Both the position numbers and the translations under genes were made by a program. This document shows, piece after piece, positions 7,737 to 16,076 of a stretch of DNA of 64,000 bases. Source of the stretch: Ectothiorhodospiraceae bacterium (GTDB lineage: Bacteria > Pseudomonadota > Gammaproteobacteria > Nitrococcales > Aquisalimonadaceae); NCBI GenBank assembly GCA_020831845.1, contig JAFIFV010000129.1, positions 1 through 64,000 of the forward strand, read 5' to 3'. Every line of letters begins with the position of its first letter. The stretch's first letter is position 1. The notes below the pieces were generated by a model. It saw nothing but the letters and a program-made list of their open reading frames with translations, had not been told where the DNA came from and ran no database searches.

Positions 7737-9791
7737 ATGTCGGTATCCGTGGATTCGCTCTGCGAGCCGCACCGGCTCGACCAGATTCCCACCTTTCCGC
7801 CGGTTCTGCTGGCTCTGTTACGTGCCTGTCAGCACCCGGAGCCCTGTTCACGGGATGTGGAGTCCTTGGTCGGCCAGGACGCGGCCATCTCCGTCCGGTT
7901 GCTCGCTGTCGCCAGCTCGCCGGTCTATGCCCGTGGCCGGGCGCCTGCGGATATCAAGCAGGCCATCCAGTTGCTGGGGCTGGAAACGGTCAATACCATC
8001 GGCGTGATCGCCGGCATCCATCAGTTCTTCTACCGATTGGACGGTCAGCACCATCACTGGCTCCCCGAGTTCTTCCGCCACAGCCTGGCTGCCGCCGTCA
8101 CGGCGCGCGGCCTTGCCGAATTTGGCGCCGACGTCGACCCCGATCAGGCCTACCTTGCCGGGCTGCTGCACGACATCGGTCAGCCACTGCTGTCGGTGCT
8201 CTACCAGGACCGGATGCAGCAACTGAGGCAGCGCGCAACCGCCGAAGGCCGGCCCCTGGTGGAACTGGAACGCGAGACCTTCGGAACCTCCCACGACGAA
8301 CTGGCGGCCGCGCTGGTCGAACGCTGGGAACTACCGGGCTTCCTCACCGACGCGCTGCGCTATCATCACGCGCCGTTGGACCAGCTCGCCGATGCCCATC
8401 CGCTGGTGCGTATCGTCCACCTGGCAAGCCTGCTGGCGGATATGCCGGCCGAGCCGGACGCGGAATCCCTGCACGCCGCGGCAACGCTGTTCAACCTGGG
8501 CCGCGCTGCAACCAGCCGGCTGCACCATCAGGCGATGCGGGAAACCGATCTCCTGCTGAAGGCGCTGGGCGACGAAGAGTCCGAGCCTGACATCGGCATT
8601 CCGCCGACCCGCTCGGCGCTGATGGACCAGGTACGCAATTCCGCACTGCTCGGCAGCATCGCGCCGCAGTTGCGCCAGTCCGACAGCAGTTGCGAAATCG
8701 AAATCATCGCGCAGGGCTTGGCCTTGCTCTTCGGCATGCGTATGCCGATCTGTCTCGAAGTCGCCGACGGCGGCACGTCGCTGCGCGCCTCGGTGCCGTG
8801 GCCCGCGGGAACCGAGCTGGAGGCCCTGCAGATCCCGCTGGACGGCAAACGCAGCCTGATCGCCCGCAGCCTGACGGAGAACCGACCACTGCACACGCTG
8901 GACCCCGAGGAAGCGAAGCAGTTGTCGGTGGTGGACAGGCAGCTCGCCTCCAGGCTGCCCGGTGACGGTGTGCTCTGCCTGCCACTGCGGCACAAGGGAA
9001 CAGCCTGCGGCGTGCTGGTGCTGGGGATACGCCACACCCAGATCTCGGCCATGCTGGATCAATCCGAACTGCTGCTGGCCTTCGCCGGCGAAGCGGCAGG
9101 CCTGTTGGATCGGGCGCGCCGGGCCCGCCTGCTACGTCAACAGGTCGAGGCCGATTCGCTCTGGCAACAACGACAGCAGACACTGGGCATCAGCCGGCAA
9201 CTCGGGGACCCGGTGACGGTCATCCGCAATTACCTGCACGTTCTGCAGCAGCAGGTCGATGAGGCCCACCCCGGACGTGAAAACCTGTTGACCATCGTCG
9301 ACGAGATGGAGCGGGTGGGGCAGATACTCGGTCGGCTGGGCGAAGGGACCGGGCCGGATGCCGGCAGCCAGGCTGACGTCAACCTGGTCGTGCAGGAGTT
9401 GATCATGATCGCGCGACAGGCGGAGCTTTTGCCGGCGAGCATGCCTGTTCACCAGCACACCGATGCCAAGCTGGACGGCCAGAAGGCACCCGGCGCGCTG
9501 CTGCGCAGCCTGGTGCTGGCTCTGTTAAGGCTGCTTGGCAGTGCCGGGGCGGGCGGGGAACTGTCGCTGAGCACATCGGCAGATGTCAGAATCAACGGTG
9601 AGCGCTATCATGAACTGTCGCTGGAAGCAGACAGCAGTGATCCGGCGTTTGCCCAACTGGACCATGACCGGTCCCTGCATCAGGCACGTCAGCACCTGCG
9701 GGATGAGGGCGGCCTGGTGAACTGGACCTTGAACAAAGGGAAGCGGCTGCGCGTTCAGATACTGTGGCCTGCCCCGGGAGACACGAAGTAA
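7737..9791 (+). CDS. HDOD-GAF protein with degenerate histidine kinase module
   Basis: A 684-residue cytosolic signalling protein. HDOD domain is about 1-275 (LLHDIG at 143-148 still has the HD pair), GAF-like about 315-455, and a dimerisation/phosphotransfer-like helix pair about 470-540. The H-box reads ISRQLGDPV (485-493), where a kinase has His; position 487 is Arg. The C-terminal ATPase-like segment (ALLRLLGSAG, 594-603) lacks the N-box Asn and G-boxes. It therefore looks like a pseudokinase scaffold. It lies 105 nt before a REC-GGDEF-EAL gene, its probable partner. Confidence 0.85.
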   Translation: MSVSVDSLCEPHRLDQIPTFPPVLLALLRACQHPEPCSRDVESLVGQDAAISVRLLAVASSPVYARGRAPADIKQAIQLLGLETVNTIGVIAGIHQFFYRLDGQHHHWLPEFFRHSLAAAVTARGLAEFGADVDPDQAYLAGLLHDIGQPLLSVLYQDRMQQLRQRATAEGRPLVELERETFGTSHDELAAALVERWELPGFLTDALRYHHAPLDQLADAHPLVRIVHLASLLADMPAEPDAESLHAAATLFNLGRAATSRLHHQAMRETDLLLKALGDEESEPDIGIPPTRSALMDQVRNSALLGSIAPQLRQSDSSCEIEIIAQGLALLFGMRMPICLEVADGGTSLRASVPWPAGTELEALQIPLDGKRSLIARSLTENRPLHTLDPEEAKQLSVVDRQLASRLPGDGVLCLPLRHKGTACGVLVLGIRHTQISAMLDQSELLLAFAGEAAGLLDRARRARLLRQQVEADSLWQQRQQTLGISRQLGDPVTVIRNYLHVLQQQVDEAHPGRENLLTIVDEMERVGQILGRLGEGTGPDAGSQADVNLVVQELIMIARQAELLPASMPVHQHTDAKLDGQKAPGALLRSLVLALLRLLGSAGAGGELSLSTSADVRINGERYHELSLEADSSDPAFAQLDHDRSLHQARQHLRDEGGLVNWTLNKGKRLRVQILWPAPGDTK

Positions 9792-9896
9792 CGCCTGGAA
9801 GACGAGCACGCTAATCAACAATAAGCATCAATCAACGCGGCGGAGCGATGAACAGAGTCGGCAACAAGACTCCTCCGCCAAGGGTGGCCGGGCAAC

Positions 9897-12050
9897 ATGG
9901 CGATAGACACAGCGCGACTAGACGGCGGGGATCGCATCCTCGCGGTGGATCACCAACCGCGGCTGCTGGACAGCCTGCGGGCGCTTGCTGGTGCCAACGA
10001 TCTGCCGCTGGATACTGCGGAAACCGCTGACGAGGCCATGGATCTACTTGCCTCGGGGCGTTACTGCGTGCTGCTGGTGGATCTGCTTCACCCGGAAAAG
10101 GCCGGCCAGCAACTGATGCGGTTCGCCTCCGAGCGCGGCTTGGAACTGCACGTGGTGGTCTCCACCACCGACCCCTCACAGTCGGTGGCGGTGCAGGCTC
10201 TGCGCAACGGTGCACGCGACTTCCTGCGCAAGCCCTATGCTCCAGAGGAGCTTGTACTGACGCTGGGCAACGCGCTGGATAATCGTCGCCTCACTCGCGA
10301 GAACCGCTTCTACCAGAACCGCCTTCATCGTTCCGAGCAGCTCTACCGCTTCATCGTCGACCGTTCTCCGGACATGATCTATATCCTTGATCCGGACGGG
10401 CGCTTCACGTTCCTGAACTCCACTGCGGAACGCCTGCTGGGGTATCGCCCGGAAAGCCTGCTGGGCCGGCATTACGAACAACTGGTCTTGCCCGAGGATC
10501 TGCCGCTGGCGCGCCACGGCATGAACGACCGCCGCACCGGGGAACGCGCCACCCGCAATCTCGAACTGCGGTTGTTGCGCTCCGGCGATGGTCCCGACGA
10601 ACAGCGCATGGTGGTGGTGGAAGTCAACGCCATGGGTATCTACGCCCAGGCCGAGGATTCCCAACCCGGCGCGCTGCTGGGCACCTACGGCATCGTTCGC
10701 GACATCACCGAGCGCAAGCATGCCGAGGCCATGATCCGTTATCAGGCCTACCACGACCTGCTGACCGGACTACCCAATCGCGCTCTGTTCAAGGATCGGC
10801 TGATGGCAACCATCAGCCGCAACCAGCGCAGCGGCGAGAAGCTGGCGGTGCTGTTCCTGGATCTGGATCGTTTCAAGATGGTCAACGACAGCCTGGGCCA
10901 CAGCGTCGGCGACACCCTGCTGGAACGTGTCGCCCAGCGCCTGCGTCGCTGCCTCCGCGAGGGCGACACGCTGGCCCGCCTCGGCGGCGACGAATTCACC
11001 GTCCTGCTGCCGGCCATCCAGACCGAAATGGATGCCATCCGCGTCTCCGAGAAATGCGTAAAGGCGTTGGAAGAGCCGTTCCAGGTGGATGACCGCGAAC
11101 TGTATCTGGGGGTGAGCATCGGCATTGCCATCGCCCCGGACCACGGCGAGACAGTGGAAACACTGGTCAAGCATGCCGATGTGGCCATGTATCACGTCAA
11201 GGAACAGGGGCGAGGGCGCTGGGCTGTGTTCGAGCCGGTGATGAGCAGCCGGGTAGATCACCATGTCAACCTGGAACACGGCCTGCGCCACGCGCTGGAA
11301 AAGAACGAACTGCGGCTGGCCTATCAGCCGCAGATCGACGTGGAGGTCGGCCGCGTGACGGCGGTGGAGGCGCTGGTGCGATGGCAGCACCCGACGCTGG
11401 GCCTGATCTCACCGATGGAGTTCATTCCGGTGGCTGAGCAGACGGGCGCCATCGTCGGCATCAGTCGCTGGGTACTCCGCGAGGCTTGTCGCGGCGTGCT
11501 CAGCTGGCCCACCGCCAATCGGCAGGGCATCCGACTGGCGGTCAACCTGTCGCCGCTGCACGTGGGGCAGCCCGATTTCGTTCAGGACATCCTCGGCATT
11601 CTCCAAGAAGAAGGCTTCCCGCCGCAGCGGCTGGAGCTGGAAATCACGGAACACCTGCTGATGAGCAACCTCGACAACGTGGTCGGCAAATTGCGCCAGC
11701 TCACGGCCCACGGTGTCAGCTTCGCCGTGGACGATTTCGGCACCGGCTATTCCTCGCTGAGCTATCTGCAGCGCCTGCCGATCCAGACGCTGAAAATCGA
11801 TCAGTCGTTCATCCGCGCGCTGGCCGAGGGCAGCGAGAGCCACAAGCTGGTGGGAGCGATCATCGCCATGGGACAGGGCCTCGGGCTGAAGATCGTTGCC
11901 GAGGGAGTGGAGACACACGGCCAACTGCAGCATCTTCGCAAACTGCAATGCATGCAGATGCAGGGCTATCTGTTCGGGAAGCCCAGCGAGACGCTGCTCG
12001 AGGACGAGGAGCTGGGCCAACGCTGGCGGGCCGCCGTGGGGGTAAGCTAG
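9897..12050 (+). CDS. Receiver-PAS-GGDEF-EAL c-di-GMP signalling protein
   Basis: A 717-residue protein: REC (about 12-125; phosphoacceptor Asp62, Lys112), PAS (about 147-272), GGDEF (about 285-445) and EAL (about 460-705). The cyclase motif GGDEF (363-367) and inhibitory RxxD site (354-357) are intact. The phosphodiesterase half keeps EALVR (491-495), NLSP, ITEH, DDFGTG, KID and AEGVET, so both making and breaking c-di-GMP are possible. In the receiver, the paired acidic site at the end of strand 1 is Asp18-His19, so metal binding may be weakened. It lies directly after the HDOD pseudokinase gene. Confidence 0.92.
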   Translation: MAIDTARLDGGDRILAVDHQPRLLDSLRALAGANDLPLDTAETADEAMDLLASGRYCVLLVDLLHPEKAGQQLMRFASERGLELHVVVSTTDPSQSVAVQALRNGARDFLRKPYAPEELVLTLGNALDNRRLTRENRFYQNRLHRSEQLYRFIVDRSPDMIYILDPDGRFTFLNSTAERLLGYRPESLLGRHYEQLVLPEDLPLARHGMNDRRTGERATRNLELRLLRSGDGPDEQRMVVVEVNAMGIYAQAEDSQPGALLGTYGIVRDITERKHAEAMIRYQAYHDLLTGLPNRALFKDRLMATISRNQRSGEKLAVLFLDLDRFKMVNDSLGHSVGDTLLERVAQRLRRCLREGDTLARLGGDEFTVLLPAIQTEMDAIRVSEKCVKALEEPFQVDDRELYLGVSIGIAIAPDHGETVETLVKHADVAMYHVKEQGRGRWAVFEPVMSSRVDHHVNLEHGLRHALEKNELRLAYQPQIDVEVGRVTAVEALVRWQHPTLGLISPMEFIPVAEQTGAIVGISRWVLREACRGVLSWPTANRQGIRLAVNLSPLHVGQPDFVQDILGILQEEGFPPQRLELEITEHLLMSNLDNVVGKLRQLTAHGVSFAVDDFGTGYSSLSYLQRLPIQTLKIDQSFIRALAEGSESHKLVGAIIAMGQGLGLKIVAEGVETHGQLQHLRKLQCMQMQGYLFGKPSETLLEDEELGQRWRAAVGVS

Positions 12051-12132
12051 TACCCAGGCATTCGCGGCGTTTACGCGCCAAGGGCGCTAACACACCCGGC
12101 ACAGGAGCGCCGGCCCCTGCCCCGGAGGCGCC

Positions 12133-13572
12133 TCAGCGACGCACCTCCACCCGGTAGCGCAATTCGACGCTGTCCTGGGCCGGCACATCCACCGTCCACA
12201 CCAGCTGCCGCCCCTGTTCGCTCAGCGGATCCTGGCTGGCATCCAGCAGTGTCCAGTCGCCCATGATCTGCTCGACCACGCGGACCCGGACATCGCGGTC
12301 CAGCGTATTGCGCAGACTGAGCGTCCATCCCTGCTCCTCGGCCCGTTCCCCCAGTCTGCGGTAAGCTGTCTGCTCCCGCGTGGCAGTGACATCGAATGCC
12401 GTGCCTACGGTCAGTTCCACTTCGCCGCCCGCGGCCGTGGCCGGGAGACGGTCCTCGCCAAGGAAAAGCTGCTCGCCGTCGCTGCCCTGCTGATAGACAC
12501 GCGCGGTGCCGGCCGGCAGCGCCCGCGCGCCATCTTCGCTCTCCGTATCGAACCGCAGATGCACCGTGACCGGCTGCCGGCGGGGCCCGCCACTGTCCTG
12601 GCCGCGGACCGCCTCCTGCAGTCGGTATTCCCGCTCCACGGGTAGCCGCGTTTCACTGAACAGCGGCAACTGGCTGCGCTGTGCGTCGCCCAGATCCACC
12701 GCGCCGTCCAGGGTGTACAGACGATAATCGCCTTCCGCCTGCTCGGTGGGCATATCCGCCTCCGCAACCATGAGCTGGCGCGTCATCGGCATGTCGCCGC
12801 CGCGTCCTGACGGCGAACCCGCCACCAGCCGGACCCGGGCATTGCGGAAAGCGGTACCGGTATTGTTATCCAGCGTGGCCCAGCCCATCAGCCGGAGTTC
12901 ATCGTCCTCCAGCTTCACCACGTAGTCGGCCTGCCAGCCGAGGCCGCCGGTGAGATACAACATTTCCAGCGCCTGGCGGCCAGGGGACTCCGGTTCCAGA
13001 TCCAGCACCAGGCCAGGCTCGGCTCGCAGGCCCGCCGGCAACGCCGGAAACACCAGGCGCCAGGGAGAACTGCGGTCAATCACCTCGATACCGTGCTCCA
13101 TTTCCACCACCGCCTGGCCTTCGGCGGCACTGCGCAGCACCCCTTCCAGCACCTGCTCGTTGCCGTCCCCCGAACGTCGGAGCTCCACCATGCGCCCGAC
13201 ATGGGCGTCCAGCAGGGTCTGCCGCGTCAGCAGGCCCCTCTCCAGCCGCTGGGAACGGATTACCAGCGGATGCTCGCCGTGCACCTGCAGCGTCTCGACC
13301 CGCAATTGGGGACTGACATCCAGCAGCGCCAGACGATTCAGGCCGCTTACCAGGCCAACCTCCCGCCGGTCATGAACCAGCGCCTGGCCATTCTGGTAGA
13401 TGGTCAGTGTCAGGGACTTGCGGTCCTGCGCGGACGACTGCCGGGATTCACGCTGGGACTCGGAGGAAACCTCGATGCGAGGCGGTTCGTCGGCGCCGCT
13501 GGGGGCTGCCGCGTGTAGCGGGTGTGAAAGCGCGACCACAACGAGGGTCGCGGCAAACCTGGACAGTAGCAT
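12133..13572 (-). CDS. DUF4139 domain exported protein
   Basis: A 479-residue protein with a signal peptide (MLLSRFAATLVVVALSHPLHA) and the DUF4139 layout: an N-terminal region with TIYQNGQALVHDRREV, then a beta-rich middle (GGLGWQADYVVKLED, LMGWATLDNNTGTAFRNARV) and a C-terminal repeat-like beta domain. Function is unknown for the family. The chosen ATG at 13572 has AAGGAGAAAC in front; a longer in-frame start 14 codons upstream has none. It converges with the GGDEF-EAL gene and lies downstream of mgtE. Confidence 0.85.
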   Translation of the reverse strand: MLLSRFAATLVVVALSHPLHAAAPSGADEPPRIEVSSESQRESRQSSAQDRKSLTLTIYQNGQALVHDRREVGLVSGLNRLALLDVSPQLRVETLQVHGEHPLVIRSQRLERGLLTRQTLLDAHVGRMVELRRSGDGNEQVLEGVLRSAAEGQAVVEMEHGIEVIDRSSPWRLVFPALPAGLRAEPGLVLDLEPESPGRQALEMLYLTGGLGWQADYVVKLEDDELRLMGWATLDNNTGTAFRNARVRLVAGSPSGRGGDMPMTRQLMVAEADMPTEQAEGDYRLYTLDGAVDLGDAQRSQLPLFSETRLPVEREYRLQEAVRGQDSGGPRRQPVTVHLRFDTESEDGARALPAGTARVYQQGSDGEQLFLGEDRLPATAAGGEVELTVGTAFDVTATREQTAYRRLGERAEEQGWTLSLRNTLDRDVRVRVVEQIMGDWTLLDASQDPLSEQGRQLVWTVDVPAQDSVELRYRVEVRR

Positions 13573-13732
13573 CCGTTTCTCCTTATTCGTCCGGCCTGCG
13601 GCAGTGAGGGCCACGCCGCCTTTTTCGGAGGGGCGATTCGAGGCGCCAGCGCCCCTGCGGCTTGCCCATCGCCATAGACCTTACGGCAAACCGATAATTC
13701 CCAACGTCGACCCCCATGCTCCCCGCAGTCCT

Positions 13733-15100
13733 CTACGCGGGGGGCAGGGTCAGCAGCGCCGTCGCCACCGAGAAGTAGATCAGGATACCGGCGATGTCGG
13801 CAATACAGGTAATGAGCGGCACGCTGGAGGTGGCCGGATCCAGCTTCAGGCGGCTCAGGATCAGCGGCATCAGCAACCCCACCAGCGAGCCCATCAACAC
13901 GACCAGTGCCATGGCCAGAGCCACCACGATGGCCACCTCAGGCCCACCCCGCCAGAGCCCGATAAACGACACCGCAACCCCCATCGTGATGCCCAGCGCG
14001 ATACCCACCGATAGCTCCTTGCCCAGCAGGCGACCCCAGTCGCTCAGCGTCACGTCACCGATGGCCAGGGCGCGCACCATCAGCGTCGAGGCCTGGGCAC
14101 CGGCATTGCCGCCGGAGGCAACGATCATGGGGAGAAAGAACACCAGGGCAATGACCGCCTCGATGGTGGATTCATAGATGGCAATGGCGGCGCCACTGAA
14201 GATATTGATGAACACCAGGGCAACCAGCCAGCCGACGCGCTTGCGGTACAGCAGCCCGGGGGTCGCATCGCGCAAGCTGAGGTTCAGGGCACCCACCGAG
14301 CCCATCTTGTGGAAATCCTCCGTGGTTTCCTCCTGGGCGACGTCCATGACGTCATCCACCGTGACGATGCCCAGCAGCACACCGTCGGAGTCCGTCACCG
14401 GGAGCACCTCAAGATCGTAGTGCTGCATCGCACGAACCGCGGCCTCTCGGTCTTCAGCCGCGTTGACGCTGACGAAATAGCCGGGCCGGATGCTTTCCAC
14501 CAGTTCGTCCGGCTCGGCGAGGATGAAGGAGCGTAGACGAATCGCATCCACCAGACGCTCCTGGTCGTCGGTGACCAGGATGGTGTTGACCGTTTCACCC
14601 TTGCGGCTCTCCGCGCGGATGTGCGCCAGGGCTTCGTCAATCCGCCATTCCGGCTGCACCGTCACATAGTCGGTGGTCATCAGGCGACCGGCGCTCTCTT
14701 CCGGATATCGCAACAGGGTCAGCGCCAGCCGCACATCCGCCGGTGGCAGCAGCTTCAGGGTACGTTCGGTGTTCTCCGGCGCCATCTGCTGCAACAGGGC
14801 GGTACGGTCGTCCGGCAGCATGTTGGTGAGCACGTAGCGACCTTCGCGGTTGCTCAGCTGGCCGAGCAATTCCTCCTGGGACGCGGGAGAGAGGTAGGAG
14901 AACGTTGCAACCCAGCGCTCCTGGGGAATCTGCCGGAACACCCGGGCGCGCACGGCAATGTCCGGCAGTTCGGTGAGCAGTTGCGCGATGTCCTGCACAT
15001 GGAGGTTGTCAAACTCCTCGGTCACATCGGACCAGGCCTCCTGTTCGATCAGCTCCAGGATGGATTGGCGGATTTCAACAACCTCGTCATGGTTCTCCAT
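13733..15100 (-). CDS. mgtE: MgtE family magnesium transporter
   Basis: A 455-residue MgtE. It has an N-terminal helical superhelix domain (about 1-130), two CBS domains (about 137-195 and 200-257), a connecting helix and five predicted membrane segments (285-455). The pore signature PMIVASGGNAGAQASTLMVR lies at 324-343. In characterised MgtE the cytosolic domains sense internal Mg2+ and gate the channel. GGGAG lies 7 nt before the ATG. A promoter-like pair lies about 300 nt upstream, implying a long leader. Confidence 0.95.
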   Translation of the reverse strand: MENHDEVVEIRQSILELIEQEAWSDVTEEFDNLHVQDIAQLLTELPDIAVRARVFRQIPQERWVATFSYLSPASQEELLGQLSNREGRYVLTNMLPDDRTALLQQMAPENTERTLKLLPPADVRLALTLLRYPEESAGRLMTTDYVTVQPEWRIDEALAHIRAESRKGETVNTILVTDDQERLVDAIRLRSFILAEPDELVESIRPGYFVSVNAAEDREAAVRAMQHYDLEVLPVTDSDGVLLGIVTVDDVMDVAQEETTEDFHKMGSVGALNLSLRDATPGLLYRKRVGWLVALVFINIFSGAAIAIYESTIEAVIALVFFLPMIVASGGNAGAQASTLMVRALAIGDVTLSDWGRLLGKELSVGIALGITMGVAVSFIGLWRGGPEVAIVVALAMALVVLMGSLVGLLMPLILSRLKLDPATSSVPLITCIADIAGILIYFSVATALLTLPPA

Positions 15101-15397
15101 GGCGAAACTCCCTGCTCCGGGCGATGAATGTCAGCCGTCGGCATGTCAGGCGCAGGCCGACTGCAACGCAACAGCATGCATGACAACGGGAAGCGAACTC
15201 GGGCCGCGACGGCAGTCGCGGGAGCATCGAGGAGGGCTGGTTCCGATCGTTCCCCGCCTGACGACTCCGGCGGGAAACAGGGGTGGGGAGGCCCCAAACA
15301 GGGCCGCGGAAACCGCTGATTACCGCAGAGACGCGCCTAACTCATGGGTTGGACGACGACTGTGTGTGTCCAAGACAGACTCCTGACCAGACAAAAC
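15101..15397 (-). promoter_or_regulatory. Long structured 5' leader of mgtE
   Basis: No gene is seen here. On the minus strand the putative mgtE transcript would carry about 297 nt before the start codon. Hairpins visible by eye include CCGCGAC/GTCGCGG (15204-15221), CCCGCC/GGCGGG (15253-15274), GGCCC/GGGCC (15290-15305) and GCGG/CCGC (15306-15316). I could not match the M-box, ykoY or other known riboswitch cores. Regulation by leader structure is an inference. Confidence 0.4.
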
Positions 15398-15403
15398 GCA
15401 GGA

Positions 15404-15432
15404 ATTGTTTACCGATGTCGTGGGCTTGTCAA
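15404..15432 (-). promoter_or_regulatory. Predicted sigma-70 promoter for mgtE
   Basis: On the minus strand a consensus -35 TTGACA (15427-15432) is followed after 17 nt by AACAAT (15404-15409), 4 of 6 to the -10 consensus. Transcription would start near 15397. There is no other gene between it and mgtE. Confidence 0.5.
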
Positions 15433-15569
15433 CGATACCCATACTCCGTCAGGCGTTACGGCCGCGCCGTCCCGGTTGCGGGAAGATGCGGCCGTGACGC
15501 AAGCGCGCCGGTCAATCAGCGCTTCGGGTATGTGGTCCCGCCGAACGTGACGTTCCGCGGGTCGGCATA

Positions 15570-15833
15570 CTAGCTGTTATCCTCGATGGCGAGCAGTTTC
15601 ATGGCCTCTTCCAGCGCCTCCATCGAGCGGTCGTGATCACCTTCCTCGTGATAGCGCTCGCCATCCTCCCGCAGGCGCTTGGCCTCCGCGAGCACGTCAG
15701 CTTCCAAATGCGACTCCACGTGCTCGTCCTCCAGCACTGCATCTATCTCGGCCATCAGCCGGGGACAGCTGTGCGCCCAGCTCGCGCCAGCAAACAGCAT
15801 CACGAGAAAGCCGACAAGTAATTGCTTCTTCAT
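15570..15833 (-). CDS. Small secreted helical protein of unknown function
   Basis: An 87-residue protein with a clear signal peptide (MKKQLLVGFLVMLFAGASWA). The mature part is short, acidic and helical, with two Cys-poor helices (RLMAEIDAVLEDEHVES and the tail SMEALEEAMKLLAIED). Such small periplasmic proteins are common but I do not recognise a named family. GGAGG lies 6 nt before the ATG, which supports it as a real gene. It lies upstream of mgtE on the same strand, but the predicted mgtE promoter lies between them. Confidence 0.75.
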   Translation of the reverse strand: MKKQLLVGFLVMLFAGASWAHSCPRLMAEIDAVLEDEHVESHLEADVLAEAKRLREDGERYHEEGDHDRSMEALEEAMKLLAIEDNS

Positions 15834-15907
15834 TGTATTCCTCCGGTGGATTGAACAGCCCCACGGGATTCACCACCCGCGGAGCACGACAGGTCTGTAT
15901 TTGGAGT

Positions 15908-16030
15908 CTAGGGAAACGCTGGTCAATTTCCACGTTCGTGCTCGAGACCGGTTTTCCATCGCGGCCAGAAGCAAGGCGTCACAGTAGTGGTTCCATCCGC
16001 GACTGCTTGCGACATGGCTTCGGGCGAAAA
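15908..16030 (-). repeat. Dispersed repeat, copy B
   Basis: Read on the minus strand, this matches copy A (1-124) along its visible length, from GGGCGAAAA-like sequence at one end to CTAG at the other, with scattered substitutions. It lies in the gap between the small secreted protein gene and the end of the large oxidoreductase gene. Core words GACCGGTTTTC and CTCGAGACCGG (plus strand) are shared with the other copies. Confidence 0.7.
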
Positions 16031-16076
16031 CCGCCCAAGTCCCGTGGAGTTATGGCAACCCGGCACGCAGACGCAT

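Noticed and set aside
15101-15397. M-box or Mn (yybP-ykoY) riboswitch before mgtE
   Set aside because: Conserved core strings of these riboswitches could not be found; only generic GC hairpins are visible.
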